Below, piece after piece: positions 35,386 to 49,115 of a stretch of DNA of 64,000 nucleotides. The stretch spans positions 23,643,572-23,707,571 of the forward strand of contig NC_084807.1 in the NCBI RefSeq assembly GCF_963583255.1, given 5' to 3'. A program made the translations under genes and the position numbers. Position 1 is the stretch's first letter; each line of letters begins with the position of its first letter. This DNA comes from Pyrus communis. Its lineage: Eukaryota > Streptophyta > Magnoliopsida > Rosales > Rosaceae. The notes under the pieces are model-generated. The model did not search any database. It was not told where the DNA came from and saw only the letters and a list, made by a program, of their open reading frames with translations.

Positions 35386-36070
35386 TTTGGACCATTTTTG
35401 CAGAATCAGTTTAACCCGTCTTCGACCATTTTTGCAAAATCAGTTCAACACATCTTCGATCATTTTTGCAGAATCAATTCAACTCATCTTTGACAGTTTT
35501 TGCAGAATTAGTTCACCCATCTTCGACCATTTTTGCAAAATCAGTTTAACTTGTCCTCAACCATTTTTGTAGAATTAGTTCACCTGTCTTTGACTATTTT
35601 TGCAGAATCAGTTCACCCATCCTCGATCGTTTTTGCAGAATCATTACATTCGTTTTTTTGCAGAATCAGTTCAACCCGTCCTCGACCATTTTCATATAAT
35701 CAGTTCACCTGTCTTCGACCATTTTTGCAGAATCAGTTCAACCCGTCATCGACCATTTTTTGTAGAATCAGTTTAATCCATCATCGACTATTTTTGCAGA
35801 ATCAATTGTACTCGACCATTTTTGCATAATCAGTTCAACCCGTCCTAAACCATTTTGCAAAATCAGTTTAACCCGTTCTCGACCATTTTTGAAGAAGCAG
35901 TTGATGCATAATAAGTTCAACCCGTCTTCAACCATTTTTGCAGAATCAATTCAACCCGTCATCGATCATTTTTGCAAAATTAGTTCAACCCGTCCTTGAC
36001 CATTGGCAGAATAAGTTCAACCCGTCTTCGACCATTTTTGTAAAATCAGTTCAAACCGTTTTTGAGCATA
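35386..36070. repeat. Minisatellite, 34-bp unit, about 20 degenerate copies
   Basis: The unit is roughly CAGTTCAACCCGTCTTCGAC plus CATTTTTGCAGAAT (34 bp); 31-bp variants lack the AAC triplet and some units are shorter. The array starts near the ggaccatttttgcagaatcag at 35386 and fades out at about 36070, with diverged units up to 60 bp upstream. Plus-strand frames through it are only repeat translations. Confidence 0.93.
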
Positions 36071-36244
36071 ATTAGTTTCAAATACGTATAAAATCATTTT
36101 TGTATACTTTTTTACTTTTTTTTATTTTATATTTATTTATTTTTATTTTAAAAGCAACTTGTTTGACTTTAATACTTAAAAAAAAATGCAACTTTCTTAT
36201 TCATGCGAGGAAGGTGAGGGTTATGGAAGAATCGAGAGCATTAT

Positions 36245-38771
36245 TGACACACCTCGACCCGGAATGTCCACCTGGACTCCGAATCGAGCTGTGCTGGCTG
36301 ACACCCAGAGGGTGATAAAGCCATAAAGTGTAGTGATGTAGAAAATGTGAGTAAATTTAAACCTAAAAGTGCCTAAATATAAGAGTGCACTGTGAGCGGG
36401 AATGAACCCATTTCACACGTAATGTCAGAGTATAAGTAAAGTACAGTAAAGTAGGATGAGAATTATATCCTCGAAGGTAACCATCTATATAAAGATTTGC
36501 CAAGAATCCTCGTTGACACAAAAGCTCAACTACTAAGCCTGGAGTGGCGAAAAACAAGGGTGAGTGGGCCTAAAAACAAAGCTTTGTAAAAACCTTTTCG
36601 AAAGCATAATAACCCATCATCGTAAAACAAGTATAGTTTCCAAAATATACATATTACGTATAGTAAGAAAATACTTATTGTAGCCTGCAAAATCTCAAGA
36701 ATTCAATACAGTACAATATTTTGTAAGTAAGCACATGATGCTCGTAATCACATAATCTCGCATAAGCAAACATATCATATCGAGTGCTCATCGACACATG
36801 CTGACACACGAGTTCATGCATAAATCTTCTAATATGAACATGACTGGGTGTAATAATGATATACGCTCTAGTACTACAATCACGTCAAGATTGGCGTTAT
36901 GCGCAGCACATACGAGTCCTAATTGCCTATAGCAATCTAGGACATGATTGGCACCTACAATGGATCCAAAGTGAGTGTACGGTGCGATGTGCACATACAC
37001 GTAAAACATTGGCCCTGGCCCGAGCAAGTACTAACACCAGTGCAGCAACGATGAGCAAATAACGTAAATACAATCATGCAACAGTAAATCGATAATTCAC
37101 ATCGACATAATAGTAATAAACAAAATATTTATCATGTCCGTAATTAAAATCCCACAAAAGTAGGCATACATGTGCATCCAGTAGGATTTAGGATAATTTT
37201 GTAATTTTCGTTATTTTGCTAATTCTTACAAACATTAGTCTGATCTAGGCATACGTATGAAATCCTTTTTCAAATGTATAAATGGAAACTAAATAAATAT
37301 ATAATACTTAAAAGCAAAGACCCACTTACAGTTACTTGTGAGGTCGCAGCCGTTCGAACTTGAATAGTCGGAGTCTTCGATAGTAATCGTACATAAGTAT
37401 AATATTGGGACCTATTAGTAAAACTCCACTAAGATAGTTAAATTTGGGAAAATAAAGTGCGGATTTGAAATCCGGGCGTTGAAATACGCTAAGGAGGGTC
37501 CCTGGCAAATTTTGTAAAAAATCAACGAAAAAGTTAACGGTCAACCTTAAAAAGTCAACCAAGACATCTCAGTGGTACACTACATTAAAACTTTAGAATT
37601 TCACTAAATGGATGTCAAAAATGGACTCGCAACGTCGAAATTAGTCCAGAAGGGTTTCTAAGAAAATTTCGAAAAAGTCAACTAATGGTCAACAGTCAAC
37701 TTTAACGGAATATTGCATTCTTATATGGAATATTCTATTAAAGTTAATTGAGAGGTTAACAGAATATTCCAAGGGAATATTCTCTCCAAATCAGAAATGG
37801 ATTCGGGTCGGGTCTGGCCCATGGATCCGGGTTATAGGTCATGGGTCAACGGCCCAAAGATTTGGGTCGGTTTTTTTATTTTTATTTTATAAATCCGATC
37901 ACCGGTTTCTAGAAAAATTGGGCTGGAGAACATAGCAAGGTTCGATCAACCACAAATCTTCACCATACCTAATCACCCAATATACCAAATTGAAGATCAG
38001 GGAACAAGGATTTGAAATGTACCATTAGTTTCTTCGGCCGTGGCCGGAGTTGACTGGAAAAGAACTCGAAGTTAACGGATTCCTTGTCGGAAAACTGGAG
38101 AAATTCCCCTGTGCTATTTCTACATTAAAACTTCACCCATTCATGCATGTAGGCTCAACAATCGCATCAGAACATCAAAAGGGAGAGAAATAAGGTGTCC
38201 TTGAGGCTTACTTAAGCTGAGATAGTGGAGAACTCGTTGAAATAATTTCGGGAACAATGGTGGTTCCACGATGCAAGGAAAGCCAAGGAAGAAGGGTTAT
38301 TTGCTAGGTCTGGGTTCGACATAGAGAGGTATCGAAGGTGGTGAGGTTACCGGAGGATGAACAGCGCTGGTGGAGGTCACGGTGATGTGTGTTGCTCGGA
38401 GGAAGGGAGTGTTCCTGAGGAAGAAACAAAGAGAGTGAGAGGGAGAAATAGAGAAAGATCTAGAGAGAGAGAGAATCGGGAAGAACACCCCAGAAATAAG
38501 GGAGGTTGCCACGTGTCAGCTAAGGAGTGGTCTTATCTGGAAAAGATCTCAACTTGAAAAATTACCAAAATCCCCTTATGTTTGTAAGTTCATAAGATTT
38601 CTATTGTAACTCCAAATTTGATTTTGCTTGCACTTACACGTTCGTAGTGACGAGCACTACGAGGATACACTAAAAGAATGTTTCATATGTCTCACAATAC
38701 GTTGGTCAACGAAGGTCAACATCATTGCCTTTGAATTAATAAAATCGTAAAATTAGGGATGAGTTGTCACA
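36245..38771 (-). repeat. 3' LTR of the gypsy element, uninterrupted
   Basis: Starts TGACACACCTCGACCC and ends ATGAGTTGTCACA. It aligns along its length to 42919-44947 plus 46420-46619 plus 49556-49880, and to the solo LTR at 24652-27062 more distantly. Confidence 0.88.
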
Positions 38772-39591
38772 ATCTACCCACCTTAAAAAAAAAAATTTGT
38801 CCTTGAAATTTGAAATAAGTTGCTATACTTAAAATACTCAAAGATAGATAGAAAATACATAAAGAAGAAATCAAGCTAAAGTGGTTGCATAAAAGAGAAT
38901 GCCATTCTGTCATAATCAGAGTGCAATGCTTCCTCTTTTATGCCTCCAAACTAATACCCCAGAAATAAAGTAAAAAATATTTAAAAATGTATAATAACAT
39001 CACGTCAAAATTCATATATATAATAACGTAAAGTTAAAATAATTGTACTGAAATCAAAACTGAACATAAAATATTTTTCACCTATGCACTCGTTGTGTCA
39101 CATACTCTAAAGATAAGTATGTAATATCTTTGGGTCAAGCTCAAACAATAAATAACTAATAAATAAACAAATAAAAATGCTAATGTAAAATGACCTACTT
39201 GTCCACTTGCTTAACGAACCCAACAAATAAGTTATTGATATTACGATCTGCATCCCGTAATATCGACAACTCACTGTTGTCTCGATAAGCAAGCAACAAA
39301 TTCTTGAGGATGCAATATTACCATATTGCCCCTCATTGGGAAATACATATAAATCGTCTAATTGGTGCCTCGACTGCGCTCCTGTACCACCCTATAGGGT
39401 GACATCGCAAATAATACATAATTTCCTACATTGTAACTCGATCATTCGAATTCCTACTTATCTGTCAATCATGTACCGTGCGTAAAATCTCTATACAACA
39501 TCTCAAATGGTTCGATACCAAAAATTGAAATAGTAATCGTAGTTACACCCAACTCTAACAGAGATAATTGTCTATTACAATCATGCTAAAA

Positions 39592-40380
39592 CTATAAACA
39601 CAACACGTCCACGAAAGTCCAGATAATTTGTTCGGACTGGTTGTTAGTCTGAAGGTAAAATGTGATATTGAACAACAACTTTGTACTCATAGCCTTCAAG
39701 AAGACTTCCCAAGGCTTGGAAGCGAAACGCGCGTCATAGTGAGATATAGTAGTGTCATGCACACTAGGCAACCAAACATTGTAATTCACATATACCTCAG
39801 TAAGTAGTTTCATTATGAATTTCCACTTAGGTTTAGTGAAAAATTACGCCGAAAAGGTTAAATGAACACTCAAGAATTTAAGAGTCAAAACAAGTCCATC
39901 AAATCTAGAGTACAAGATAACTGGATTGAATGCATAATATCTCACTACAATGGTAGCTTTCGGAATATTCAATCACCAACGGTAAATATTCGTCCAACAT
40001 AGTATTTGTTAGGTGATTAAGGAGTTAATGGTCACAACTAAAACTTCAATGTTAGCGTTTCTTCTGAATAGTCTACCTGCCTCAGAAATACTACAAAGTT
40101 TATTAGAGTAGACATGAACCTAAGGTGATTGGAATGTTTTCCAGCATAAAGAGGTGACGATGGAATCATGGTCAAAGTAGATGTTGACCAAAACATCAGA
40201 AAATCCGATAAATTCAAGGATGAGCAATTTCGCCAAGAGATAAAAAATGTCGTCCATCTGGACCAACGAAAAGTAAGTTGACTTGTCAAGTCGATCTACA
40301 ATCATTGAAACATTATCATAATCTCCACATGTACAAGATACCTCGTACCAGGAGTTTATGATGATATTTCCTAACTCCAT
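39592..40380 (-). pseudogene. Gypsy integrase remnants
   Basis: Minus-strand frames give recognisable pieces of gypsy integrase: DNVSMIVDRLDKSTYF near 40310-40270 (family: VWVIVDRLTKSAHF), DARFASKPWEVF near 39730 (family: DARFTSKFWKAL) and QTNNQSEQIIWTF near 39630 (family: QTDGQSERTIQTL). A second DRDxRFTSxFWK-like site (HDSIVTSLCWKTF) at about 40150 and a DEYLPLVIEYS stretch near 39985 come out of the usual order, so the inside may be rearranged or a mixture of two elements. Stops and frameshifts throughout. Confidence 0.7.
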
Positions 40381-43300
40381 TCATATACAGAAAGTGCTTA
40401 TACCACTTAAATGATTTCTTGATAATTCGAAAATAACGTTAAATCGATGTTTGTGAACTTCAGCTGGAATGAGATAGGAAAGGCTAGAAATATTCAAGGG
40501 TAGATATGTCTTTTGATGTGGTAAACAATAATTATGTTTGCACAATCGGGATAATACACAATAGTAAAATCGTAGACGTTGATTTGATTCTTCCATTGTC
40601 GTTGTCAGAAATTAACCTCATTTCCAATGAAGATGTATTTAAGAAGTCTAAGGTCTGTAAAGATTTTGGACACGTTTCTTCATAAGAAGTGTTATCCGGT
40701 TTTCAAGTAAGGATGATAATTGTTGACTCTAAGTCATGAGTAAGATGGTTCATTTCGTATGGTTCGAACGCTGAAGGAACAAATGCGATACTCTGTCATG
40801 TTGCATCTACACAATTAAATCATTAATATAAAATGTCATTGTGGATTTCCAAATTATCGATGTTATCGAAAAAAATGTAAGAGTAATGCTTGGGAAGAGA
40901 CAATACTTAAGTTGTCTTAAGTTGTCAGAATTTCTATTTATATCCACCATCCCAAAATAAACTAACCTTCCTCAATCGACATGTGAAGAAAAACGCCATA
41001 GCCGAAAAATCGCTAACAAACGACCGATAAAATTGACAAAACCAAGGATATCATGTATTTCACAACACTTTGTGAGGATTTCAACCTTCATCCAACAAAA
41101 CCTTTTTTGGGAAAAAGAAAGGAATATTGTCTATTGAGATCAAATCTCCCAATAAGAGTACCAATTTAAACAAAACTAACATTTGAGGAATTTGGTATTA
41201 GCTGACTATTGGTGTTTAGAAAATTTAATCTCGTTGCTGGGATAGGTGAGAAAGTCGTTTGTAAGATTACTACAAATTCGTCAGGCTATGGAAGAAAACT
41301 AGGGCTCAAGAAACTTATCGGAAAGACCAACAATTCGAAGTATGGGTTAACTGTTCTAATCATCACCTGATTAAGTTGCTAACATCTAGGTGCGATCTTA
41401 ATGTTTAGTATTTTGTCTTCCTGACTAGGTTTGAGGTTCCCTAAGACAATGTGTTTAGTTGGGTAAATTCCTAATAGGTAAGCTTTCGCAACTAAGATTT
41501 CTCAATGTCAAAGAAGTTGTTTGAAAAGGCGTATAGGAAACTGGTGTAGTACAAGAAAGTGGATCAATGGTGTACGTCATTTCGCAATTTGATGATGTCC
41601 CAAGTAAAATTTTGAGAAATGATGCCAAAGTTATATTTCCTTGAAACGTACCATTATACTTCCTTTCAATATGCCACGTGCTACTAGATCTTCACAATTT
41701 TCTCAATGCTCATTTCGCTTTTACAGCGGAAAATAATTCATGCTTTAAACTAATGTTCGCTTATGGAAGTGATCGAAAAAATGGCTGGTCGGAAGGGTTT
41801 TGGTTACCTAAGTGGAAAATATGGTTAAAACAACTACAAGTTTATTGTTCTCCAACCAAGTTTACTCTTAAGTTTTCAAGATTTAGTTTCTTCATTCACG
41901 TAGTCACTGTTAGTCAATCTATCAATCGCGTCGCTAATTAACGTATATATGATACTTTTGATATTTCTGATATTGTTCGTTACCCTGAAACTATGAATCT
42001 GCGTTCTAGTGTCCGGTATCAGAAATCATACCGCCTAAATACTGGTTGACAGTTCCAAGATATCGGATAATATCGTCAATTACTAACACCACTGTAAGCT
42101 GATTACATGTTAGAGCCCGCTCGGGTGGATGGTTTCGGACGATTGGTAAGGAACTGGTCCGATGATGTGGTTTCATTAATTCTAGGGAAAATACTTACTA
42201 CTTTGGAAATTTCTACTAATCATAGGTATAGCAACTCGTACATCTGTGCCTATGCTCATCGAAATGATGAGTACATCACCAAAAGAAATTTGGGAAACTA
42301 GTATTGGTTGGAACGTCCTAAGGTTGGAAAAAGGAATGTACTAATAACCTACTTTAGAATGGACTTAAAATAAAGTCGATTCTTCCTCCTGAAAATCCCG
42401 AATGATCACTAATGCGTTTGTAGTGTTATCGGGGACCAAAAATGGATGTCCTCTAAATGTTCTTCCGTGAGTGCTACCACTTTAGCACCAGGTCGTCCCT
42501 CAAGACATTTCTGGAATCTTGACGAAGTAAACTTCGTAGGAATTCTAATAGATGGTATACTAACAGATGCTGCCAAGGAATCAAAACTATTCTTGGTTTC
42601 CTAACTTAAAGGGGTTGGTAAAGATGACGAGATAATAGTAGTGGAATTGATGAGTAAAGTCTTTGGTGGTAGACAATCTCGTCTTTGAATCAGAATTTTC
42701 CTTGGCAGGAAGGTTCTTTGTTAAGGACTAGAGGTGGTCACCGAAATGTTCATCTAGAACGTCGAAAGTCATCTAAAATGCCCAAAAGTTAAGGAAAAGC
42801 TAACATGTTTTTCATATTCGACGAGGTGGCAAGATTGGATACTTACGTTCAAGAAACAAGAATGCTTACATCATGCGTGTGACAAACACAATACTGCCCA
42901 AACTTATGCTCTGATAACTGACACACCCCAACTCGAAATGTCCACCTAAACTCCGAATCGAGCTATGCTGGCCGACATGGGAGGGTGACGAAGCCATATA
43001 GAGTAGTGATGCGGAAAATGTGAGTAAATTTAAACCTAAAAGTGCCTAAATATAAAACTGCGCTATGCGCGGGAATGAACCCATTTCACACGTGATGTCA
43101 GAACATAAGTAAAGTACAGTAAAGTAGGATAAGAATTATACCATCTAAGGTAACCACCTATATAAAGATTTGCCAAGAATCCTCGTCGACAAGAAAACTC
43201 AACTACTAAACTTGAAGGGGTGAAAAATAAGGGTGAGTGGGCCTAAAAACAAAGCTTTGTAAAAACCTTTTTCGAAAACATAAACCTTTCGCCGTAAAAT

Positions 43301-44947
43301 AAGTATAGTTTCCAAAATATATATACTATGTATAGTAAGACAATACTTACTGTAGCCTGCAAAATCTCAAGAATTCAATACGGCATTATATTTTGTAAGT
43401 AAACACATGACGTCCGTAATCACATAATCTCGCATAAGCAAACATATCATATCGAGCGCTCATTGACACATGCTGACAAACGAGTTCATGCAAAGATCTT
43501 CTGACATGAACATGACTGGGTGTAATAATGATATATGCTCTAGTACTATAACCACGTGAAGTTGGTGCTATGTGCAACACATATGAGTCCTAATTGCTTA
43601 TAACAATCTAGGACAGGACTGGCACCTACAATGGATCCAAAGTGAGCGTACGGTGTGAAGTGCATATACGTGTGAAAGATTGGCCTTAGCTCGGGTGAGT
43701 ACTAACATTGGTGCAACAACGATGAACAAATAACGTAAATACAATCACACAACAATAAATCGATAATTCACATCGACATAATGGTAATAAATCAAATATT
43801 AATCATGGTCATAATTAAAATCCCATAAAAGTACGCATACATGTGCATCTTGTATGATTTAGGATAATTTTGTAATTTCAATTATTTCGCTAATTCTTAT
43901 AAACATTAGTCTAATCTAGGCATACGTAGGAAATCCTTTTCAAATGTATAAATGGAAACAAAATAAATATATAATACTTAAAAGTAAAGGCCCATTTACA
44001 GTTACTTGCGAGGTCGCATCCATTTAAACTAGAATAGTCGGAGTCTTCGATAGTTATCGCACCTTAGCATAATATTGGGACCCATTAGTAAAACTCCATT
44101 AAGACAAATAAATTTGGGAAAACGGAGTGAGGATTTGGAATTAAGGCGTCGAAATACGCTAAGGAGGGTCCCCGGCAAACTTTGTAAAAAGTCAACGGAA
44201 AAGGCAACGGTTATCCTAAAAAGTCAACCGAGACGTCCCACTGGTCAACTACATTAAAACTTTAGAATTTCACTAAATGGATGTCAAAAATGGACTCAGG
44301 ACGTCAAAATTATCTGAGGAGGGATTCCGAGAAAATTTCGAAAAGTCAACTAATAGTCAACAGTTAATGTTAATGAATATTCCATTCTCAGATGGAATAT
44401 TTTGTTAAAGTTAACTGGGAGGTTAACAAAATATTCCAAGGGGATATTCCTTCCAAATCAAAAATGGATCCGGGCCAGGTCTAGCCCATGGATCTGGGTT
44501 ATGAGTCATGGGTTAACGACCCAAAGGTTTGGGTTGGGTTTTCTCTTTATTATTTTATTTTATTTTATTTTATCCAGTCACCTGTTTTCTGGAAAAACTC
44601 GCCCGAAGAACAAAGCAAGGTCTGATCAACCATAAATCTTCACTAAACCTAATCACCCAATATACCAAATCGAATATCAAGGAACAAGGATTTGAAATGT
44701 ACCATTAGTTTCCTCGGTCGTGGCTTAAGTTGACCGGAAAAGGGCTCGAAGCTACCAGATTCCTCATCGAAATACTGGGGAAATTCTCCCATGCCATTAC
44801 TGCATCAAAACTTCACCCATTCATGCATGTAGGCTCAACAATCACATCAGAATATCAAATAGGAGAGAAAGGTGTCCTCGAGACTTACCTAGGCCGGGAT
44901 CGTGGAGAACTCGTTGGAATAATTTCAAGAATAATGGTGGTTCCATG

Positions 44948-46411
44948 TAGGGCTGGGCACAAATTTGAAGGAACCGTAACTACCTGTTTTAAAATGTAAA
45001 GGGGCGGGCTGGGCCTGGTAGAGTGCTTCAGAGTTTTAGAACTGGACCTAACCCGACCCACTTCAAACAGGCCGGTTCGGGGCGGATCTACGGTCTTATT
45101 ACATTTTTTTTTCGTCATCACAAAAAGGGACGATGTCGCTCAACTCGTCTTCCTCAGTCGTTAAGCCCGTTTCCTCCGTTACAACCCAGATGCAGCTCAG
45201 ACCATTTAAGCCGTATTCCTTAGTCATCTGGGAGAGAAGAGAAGATGGCAAATCAGAACCATAAAAAAACCCAACCAACACAAAATCAGAACCATAAAAA
45301 AAAAACCCAGAAAAGACGAGTTAAAGAGAGAAGAGAAGACAAGTCAGGGAGAGGAAATGTGACCTGCTCCAAAAGAATCCCACATGCGCAACGACGAAGG
45401 ACAAGTCGGCGGCCACGAGAGTCTATCCCAGTCCTAGATCGTGGCAATGAGATAGTTGATCGAGTTAAGAATGCTGCGGAATCACCCGAGTCGAACCATC
45501 GAGAACTCGACGCAAGCTCTCAAGTGTGAACTCACACGTGCAATCGAATTTGATGAAGACCCAGATGATAAAATTGCTAAATAAACGTGAAAACGAAGAA
45601 AATGGACCCAAATATAGAAAACAATTTACCTATGCTGAACTTGAACATCACCACAACGGTAAGAATTGCCCAGACGGAGTAGCGGCTAAGCTGCTTGAAT
45701 GGCTCTTTGAGGAAGATGAGCAGCTAGATGATCTTCAGCGCCAGACTCATCTTTCCTGCAAAAACTATGTTTCGCAGGTCGGACTGACCCATCTGAACCA
45801 CCCAGCTTGAGACATGTTGCACGGTTCGACACCAGCTGACGATTTCGTCGGAGACCGATCGGAAAGTGTAGCAGCGGGGAAACCCCGAAGACTCTTGCTC
45901 CTCGATGTGGATGAAGCCGAGCCCGGAGTAGCCCTTATGGACGGAAAGCAAGTGCTCTCTTTTCTCCTGGAAATTGTACTTGAAGGAACCCAATTTGGCT
46001 CCCATTTTTGAAGGGAAGGGAAAATGGAAAGTACGAGCTCGTGTTTGTTGAACTTGGAGATCCAAATACGATTTTATCGTTGGAACTGTGAAGTGCATGA
46101 ATGGAAAATGGGAGAATGCTCGAGAGTTGATTTAACTAAATGATCTGATGGTTCCAAAGACCTTCTTGAGGGCCTCTCAAATTTGGTCCAATTTGGTGGG
46201 CTACTTGTAAGTCGAAGGCCATGACGTCGCTTTAATCCACAATACATTATCCCATGCTACAAATACCAGGCCGGGGGCCCGTTCTTTCTTATTTTTGGAC
46301 CTATCCCTCCCTGCTAATTTCGTAGACCCGCCCCGTTTTGTGTTTCAAATTTTTGAACTCGTCCCATACCCGCCCTGACCCGCGAGTCCAGGACCCGTTT
46401 GCCCACCCCTA
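44948..46411. mobile_element. hAT-type non-autonomous element, 1464 bp
   Basis: Ends TAGGGCTGGGCA and TGCCCACCCCTA are hAT-like inverted repeats, the same end type as the element at 11152. The 8-bp duplication GTTCCATG flanks it (44940-44947 and 46412-46419). Sub-terminal regions are rich in GGGCGGG/CCCGACCC-like motifs. The middle (about 45245-46100) is less repetitive and has open frames on both strands, so it may hold host sequence picked up by the element. Confidence 0.92.
45245..46098. other. Open frames inside the hAT-type element, possible captured gene fragment
   Basis: Plus-strand frames of 94 codons (45245-45529, 45526-45810) and a minus-strand frame of 124 codons (46098-45724) fill the centre. 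None has a domain I recognise. The 45245 frame is Lys/Arg-rich. The minus-strand frame has more protein-like composition (for example FQEKREHLLSVHKGYSGLGF). No hAT transposase motif was seen. A captured exon is possible, not shown. Confidence 0.35.
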
Positions 46412-47129
46412 GTTCCATGGTGCAGGGAAAAAGAAGGAATAAGGGACCTCCGTTAGGTCTGGGTTCGAGATGAAGAGGTCTCAAATGTGGTGAGGTCATT
46501 GGAGGATGAACCACGGTGAGGAGGTCACATTGATATGTGTTGCTCGGAGAAAGTGAGTGTTCCCAGGGAAGAGACAAAGAGAGTGAGAGGGATAAAGAGA
46601 GAAAGATCTAGAAAGAGAATGTCACACCCCGATCCCGACATACGTCCAAGATCAATATGTGATGTCACCAAATACCCGTATCTTTAACATACCAGATTTC
46701 TGGGATTTGGCAAAGCACAACTCAAGATTCCAGTCGCGTAGTAATTTTTGAATACTTTGTGGCTACATCTATCCTCCTCGTTAGACTGTCTACGTACCCT
46801 AAACAAGGATCAAGCCCTTCGTAGTTCACCTTTCAATATTCTCGAACAATCATCACATAATTCACTATGTCTCAACATAATACCACACTACAAGCATGTA
46901 ACATCATGAAGAACATTTGACGAAGTGCAACATAATCTCTAGCCACATTGGTCAATGAGTCTAATCATAATCATAACAACTTTATCCAACAACATCCAAT
47001 AATCAAACCAAACAATAACACGTACAATACACCGAAATGCAGGGCTAGAGCGACATAGTTCGACCGAAGCCTACATCTTAGAAGCTATCTCAAATAAATC
47101 AAATCCAAGGAACCAATGAGTTAAATGAT

Positions 47130-47525
47130 GCGATTTTGGACCACTCAACAAAATCCATCAACATCGGGTTCTGGACTACTCAACGGAACCAAGACACCAA
47201 AAAGGATTCCAGACCACTCAACGGAATCTAAACCAGAATACGATTCTGGATCACTCAACGAAATCACGGAGTAGAAGGGATTTCAGACCTTTTAACGGAA
47301 ACCGAGTGGATACAATTTCAGACCACTCAACGGAATTGCTGAGTACAATGCATATAAAACCACTCAATGAAATCATAGATGGATACGATTCCGGACCACT
47401 TAACGGAATTGCAGATCACAAGGTATTCTGGACCACTCAACGGAATTTAGACAAAGTAGGGAACTGGATCACCCAACGGAACCCCAGCGGAAACTCAATT
47501 CTGAAATCACTCAACGGAATCGAGC
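47130..47525. repeat. Degenerate tandem array with an ACTCAACGGAAT core
   Basis: About 11 units with spacing of 32-40 bp, each with a core close to GACCACTCAACGGAAT preceded by ATTCTGG/ATTCCGG/ATTTCA. The array lies inside the 2.93-kb solo LTR. Confidence 0.85.
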
Positions 47526-49059
47526 GGAAGGCTAAGGGACATGTCAACAACTCGAAGAAATAAACATGAACCAAGTGCTCAATTTACAAATGATCAACGC
47601 AATGAAACAAAGCACAAGTTAGACAATTTAGAATGGGTTAACATAACGAGAAGTGAAACAATGAAATGGGATATAAAACAAGTTTCAAAGCAACAAACCC
47701 TATGACTATGGGTTAACGGTTGACTTCTAGACCTCACATTTCATCGCATCATGCCAATCATACAACACAAACCACATTTCAAATATGTATGTCAATCACA
47801 TTTCATAAATATTTCCAATTCACAATCAAATCATATAAGTTGATGGCTAAATATAAAAATAACAATTCAATAGAAATCACATTTAATAACCAAGTATAAC
47901 ACCATATGGTGCCACTAGTACGTAAATCAAGACATGCATCAAACGAGGTGAACACGTCATCACGCTAGCCCAATAAGCTCCATAGAATCTCAACAACACT
48001 CTAAGATCAGTGACACGCTAGAAGGACTCAGGCTAGCTGACTAAAAAGTCAACCGTCGATCAAGGTCGAAAGTAGGGTCCACAACCCTAGAAATCTAAAC
48101 CGGAAGATCTGCCTATCAGATTTCTGATTTGTAACTTCCCAAATTCCAAATTATACTTCTAGAACATCATTAAAATTTCATCATGATCCAACAGTCGGAT
48201 CTTCACCAATCGCTAAAGTTATGTGACGGCCGACGTTTAGTTTTACAAACTTAGAAATCCAATTCGGAAGACCGGTACATAGAATTCCTAATCCATCAGT
48301 TCCTAATGTCATCAAATATTACATACTATTTCATATTCAAGTTTGGTGCTAATCTAACGTTTGGATCGTCAATTCATATAATAACCAAATGGCGGGTAAA
48401 TAGGCGATCAACTACTGAACTATACTAAAACATTAGACTTTCACTAAACAGATGTCAAATATGGAATCGGGGCATCAAAATTTAACCTAGAAAGGTTAGG
48501 TGGGGTCTCAGCCCACGCGCCACTGCATGTGGCGGCCGGTTGCCCCGACTTGCTGGAAAATTCAACTATTTCCAAAAATTACCAAATTTCATATACATAT
48601 AGATCTCAATGACTGGAACAAGTTTCATACCTGTGACTAAGGCCAATTTGGCCGGGAAAAACTCCAATGTCCCTCGAACCCGCAGGAACCTTAAAAATGG
48701 GGTGCTTCGATTCGACTTACATACGTGCTCCGACGCCTCCACCACTACTTGGGCTTTCTTCCTGAGGTTGAGGGGAGCCGATTGGTGGTGATAGTCGATG
48801 GAGTTAGTTTCAGGTTTGGTGGATCGCCACCGTGGAGTCCATCGCACCCACCGGTGCAGTTCTTCATGAATCCGATCTAAATTTTATAAATCTTGGGGTG
48901 GAATAGGTAGAGGCAGGGTCATGGAGTGATTTTGTGGTGTTAGATGGTGTCAAAGTCATCGAAAATTTGACAGAAAATCGTCAAAAATCATCGTATGAAG
49001 TCAGGTTGGGGAAAACGGGTCACCGGGTCACTTGGGAGAATCGGGTTGGCTATTTTCCT

Positions 49060-49115
49060 CCCCCTCCTTTCCCTCATTTCCCTCATTTCCCTCATTTCCC
49101 TCATTTCTCCCATTT
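49060..49115. repeat. Short tandem repeat of TTTCCCTCA type
   Basis: Four to five 9-bp units (TTTCCCTCA) followed by variants, inside the solo LTR. A pyrimidine-rich tract continues to about 49200. Confidence 0.85.

Noticed and set aside
35386..36070. CRISPR-like array
   Set aside because: Units are contiguous with no unique spacers, and the window is a plant nuclear genome; it is a minisatellite.
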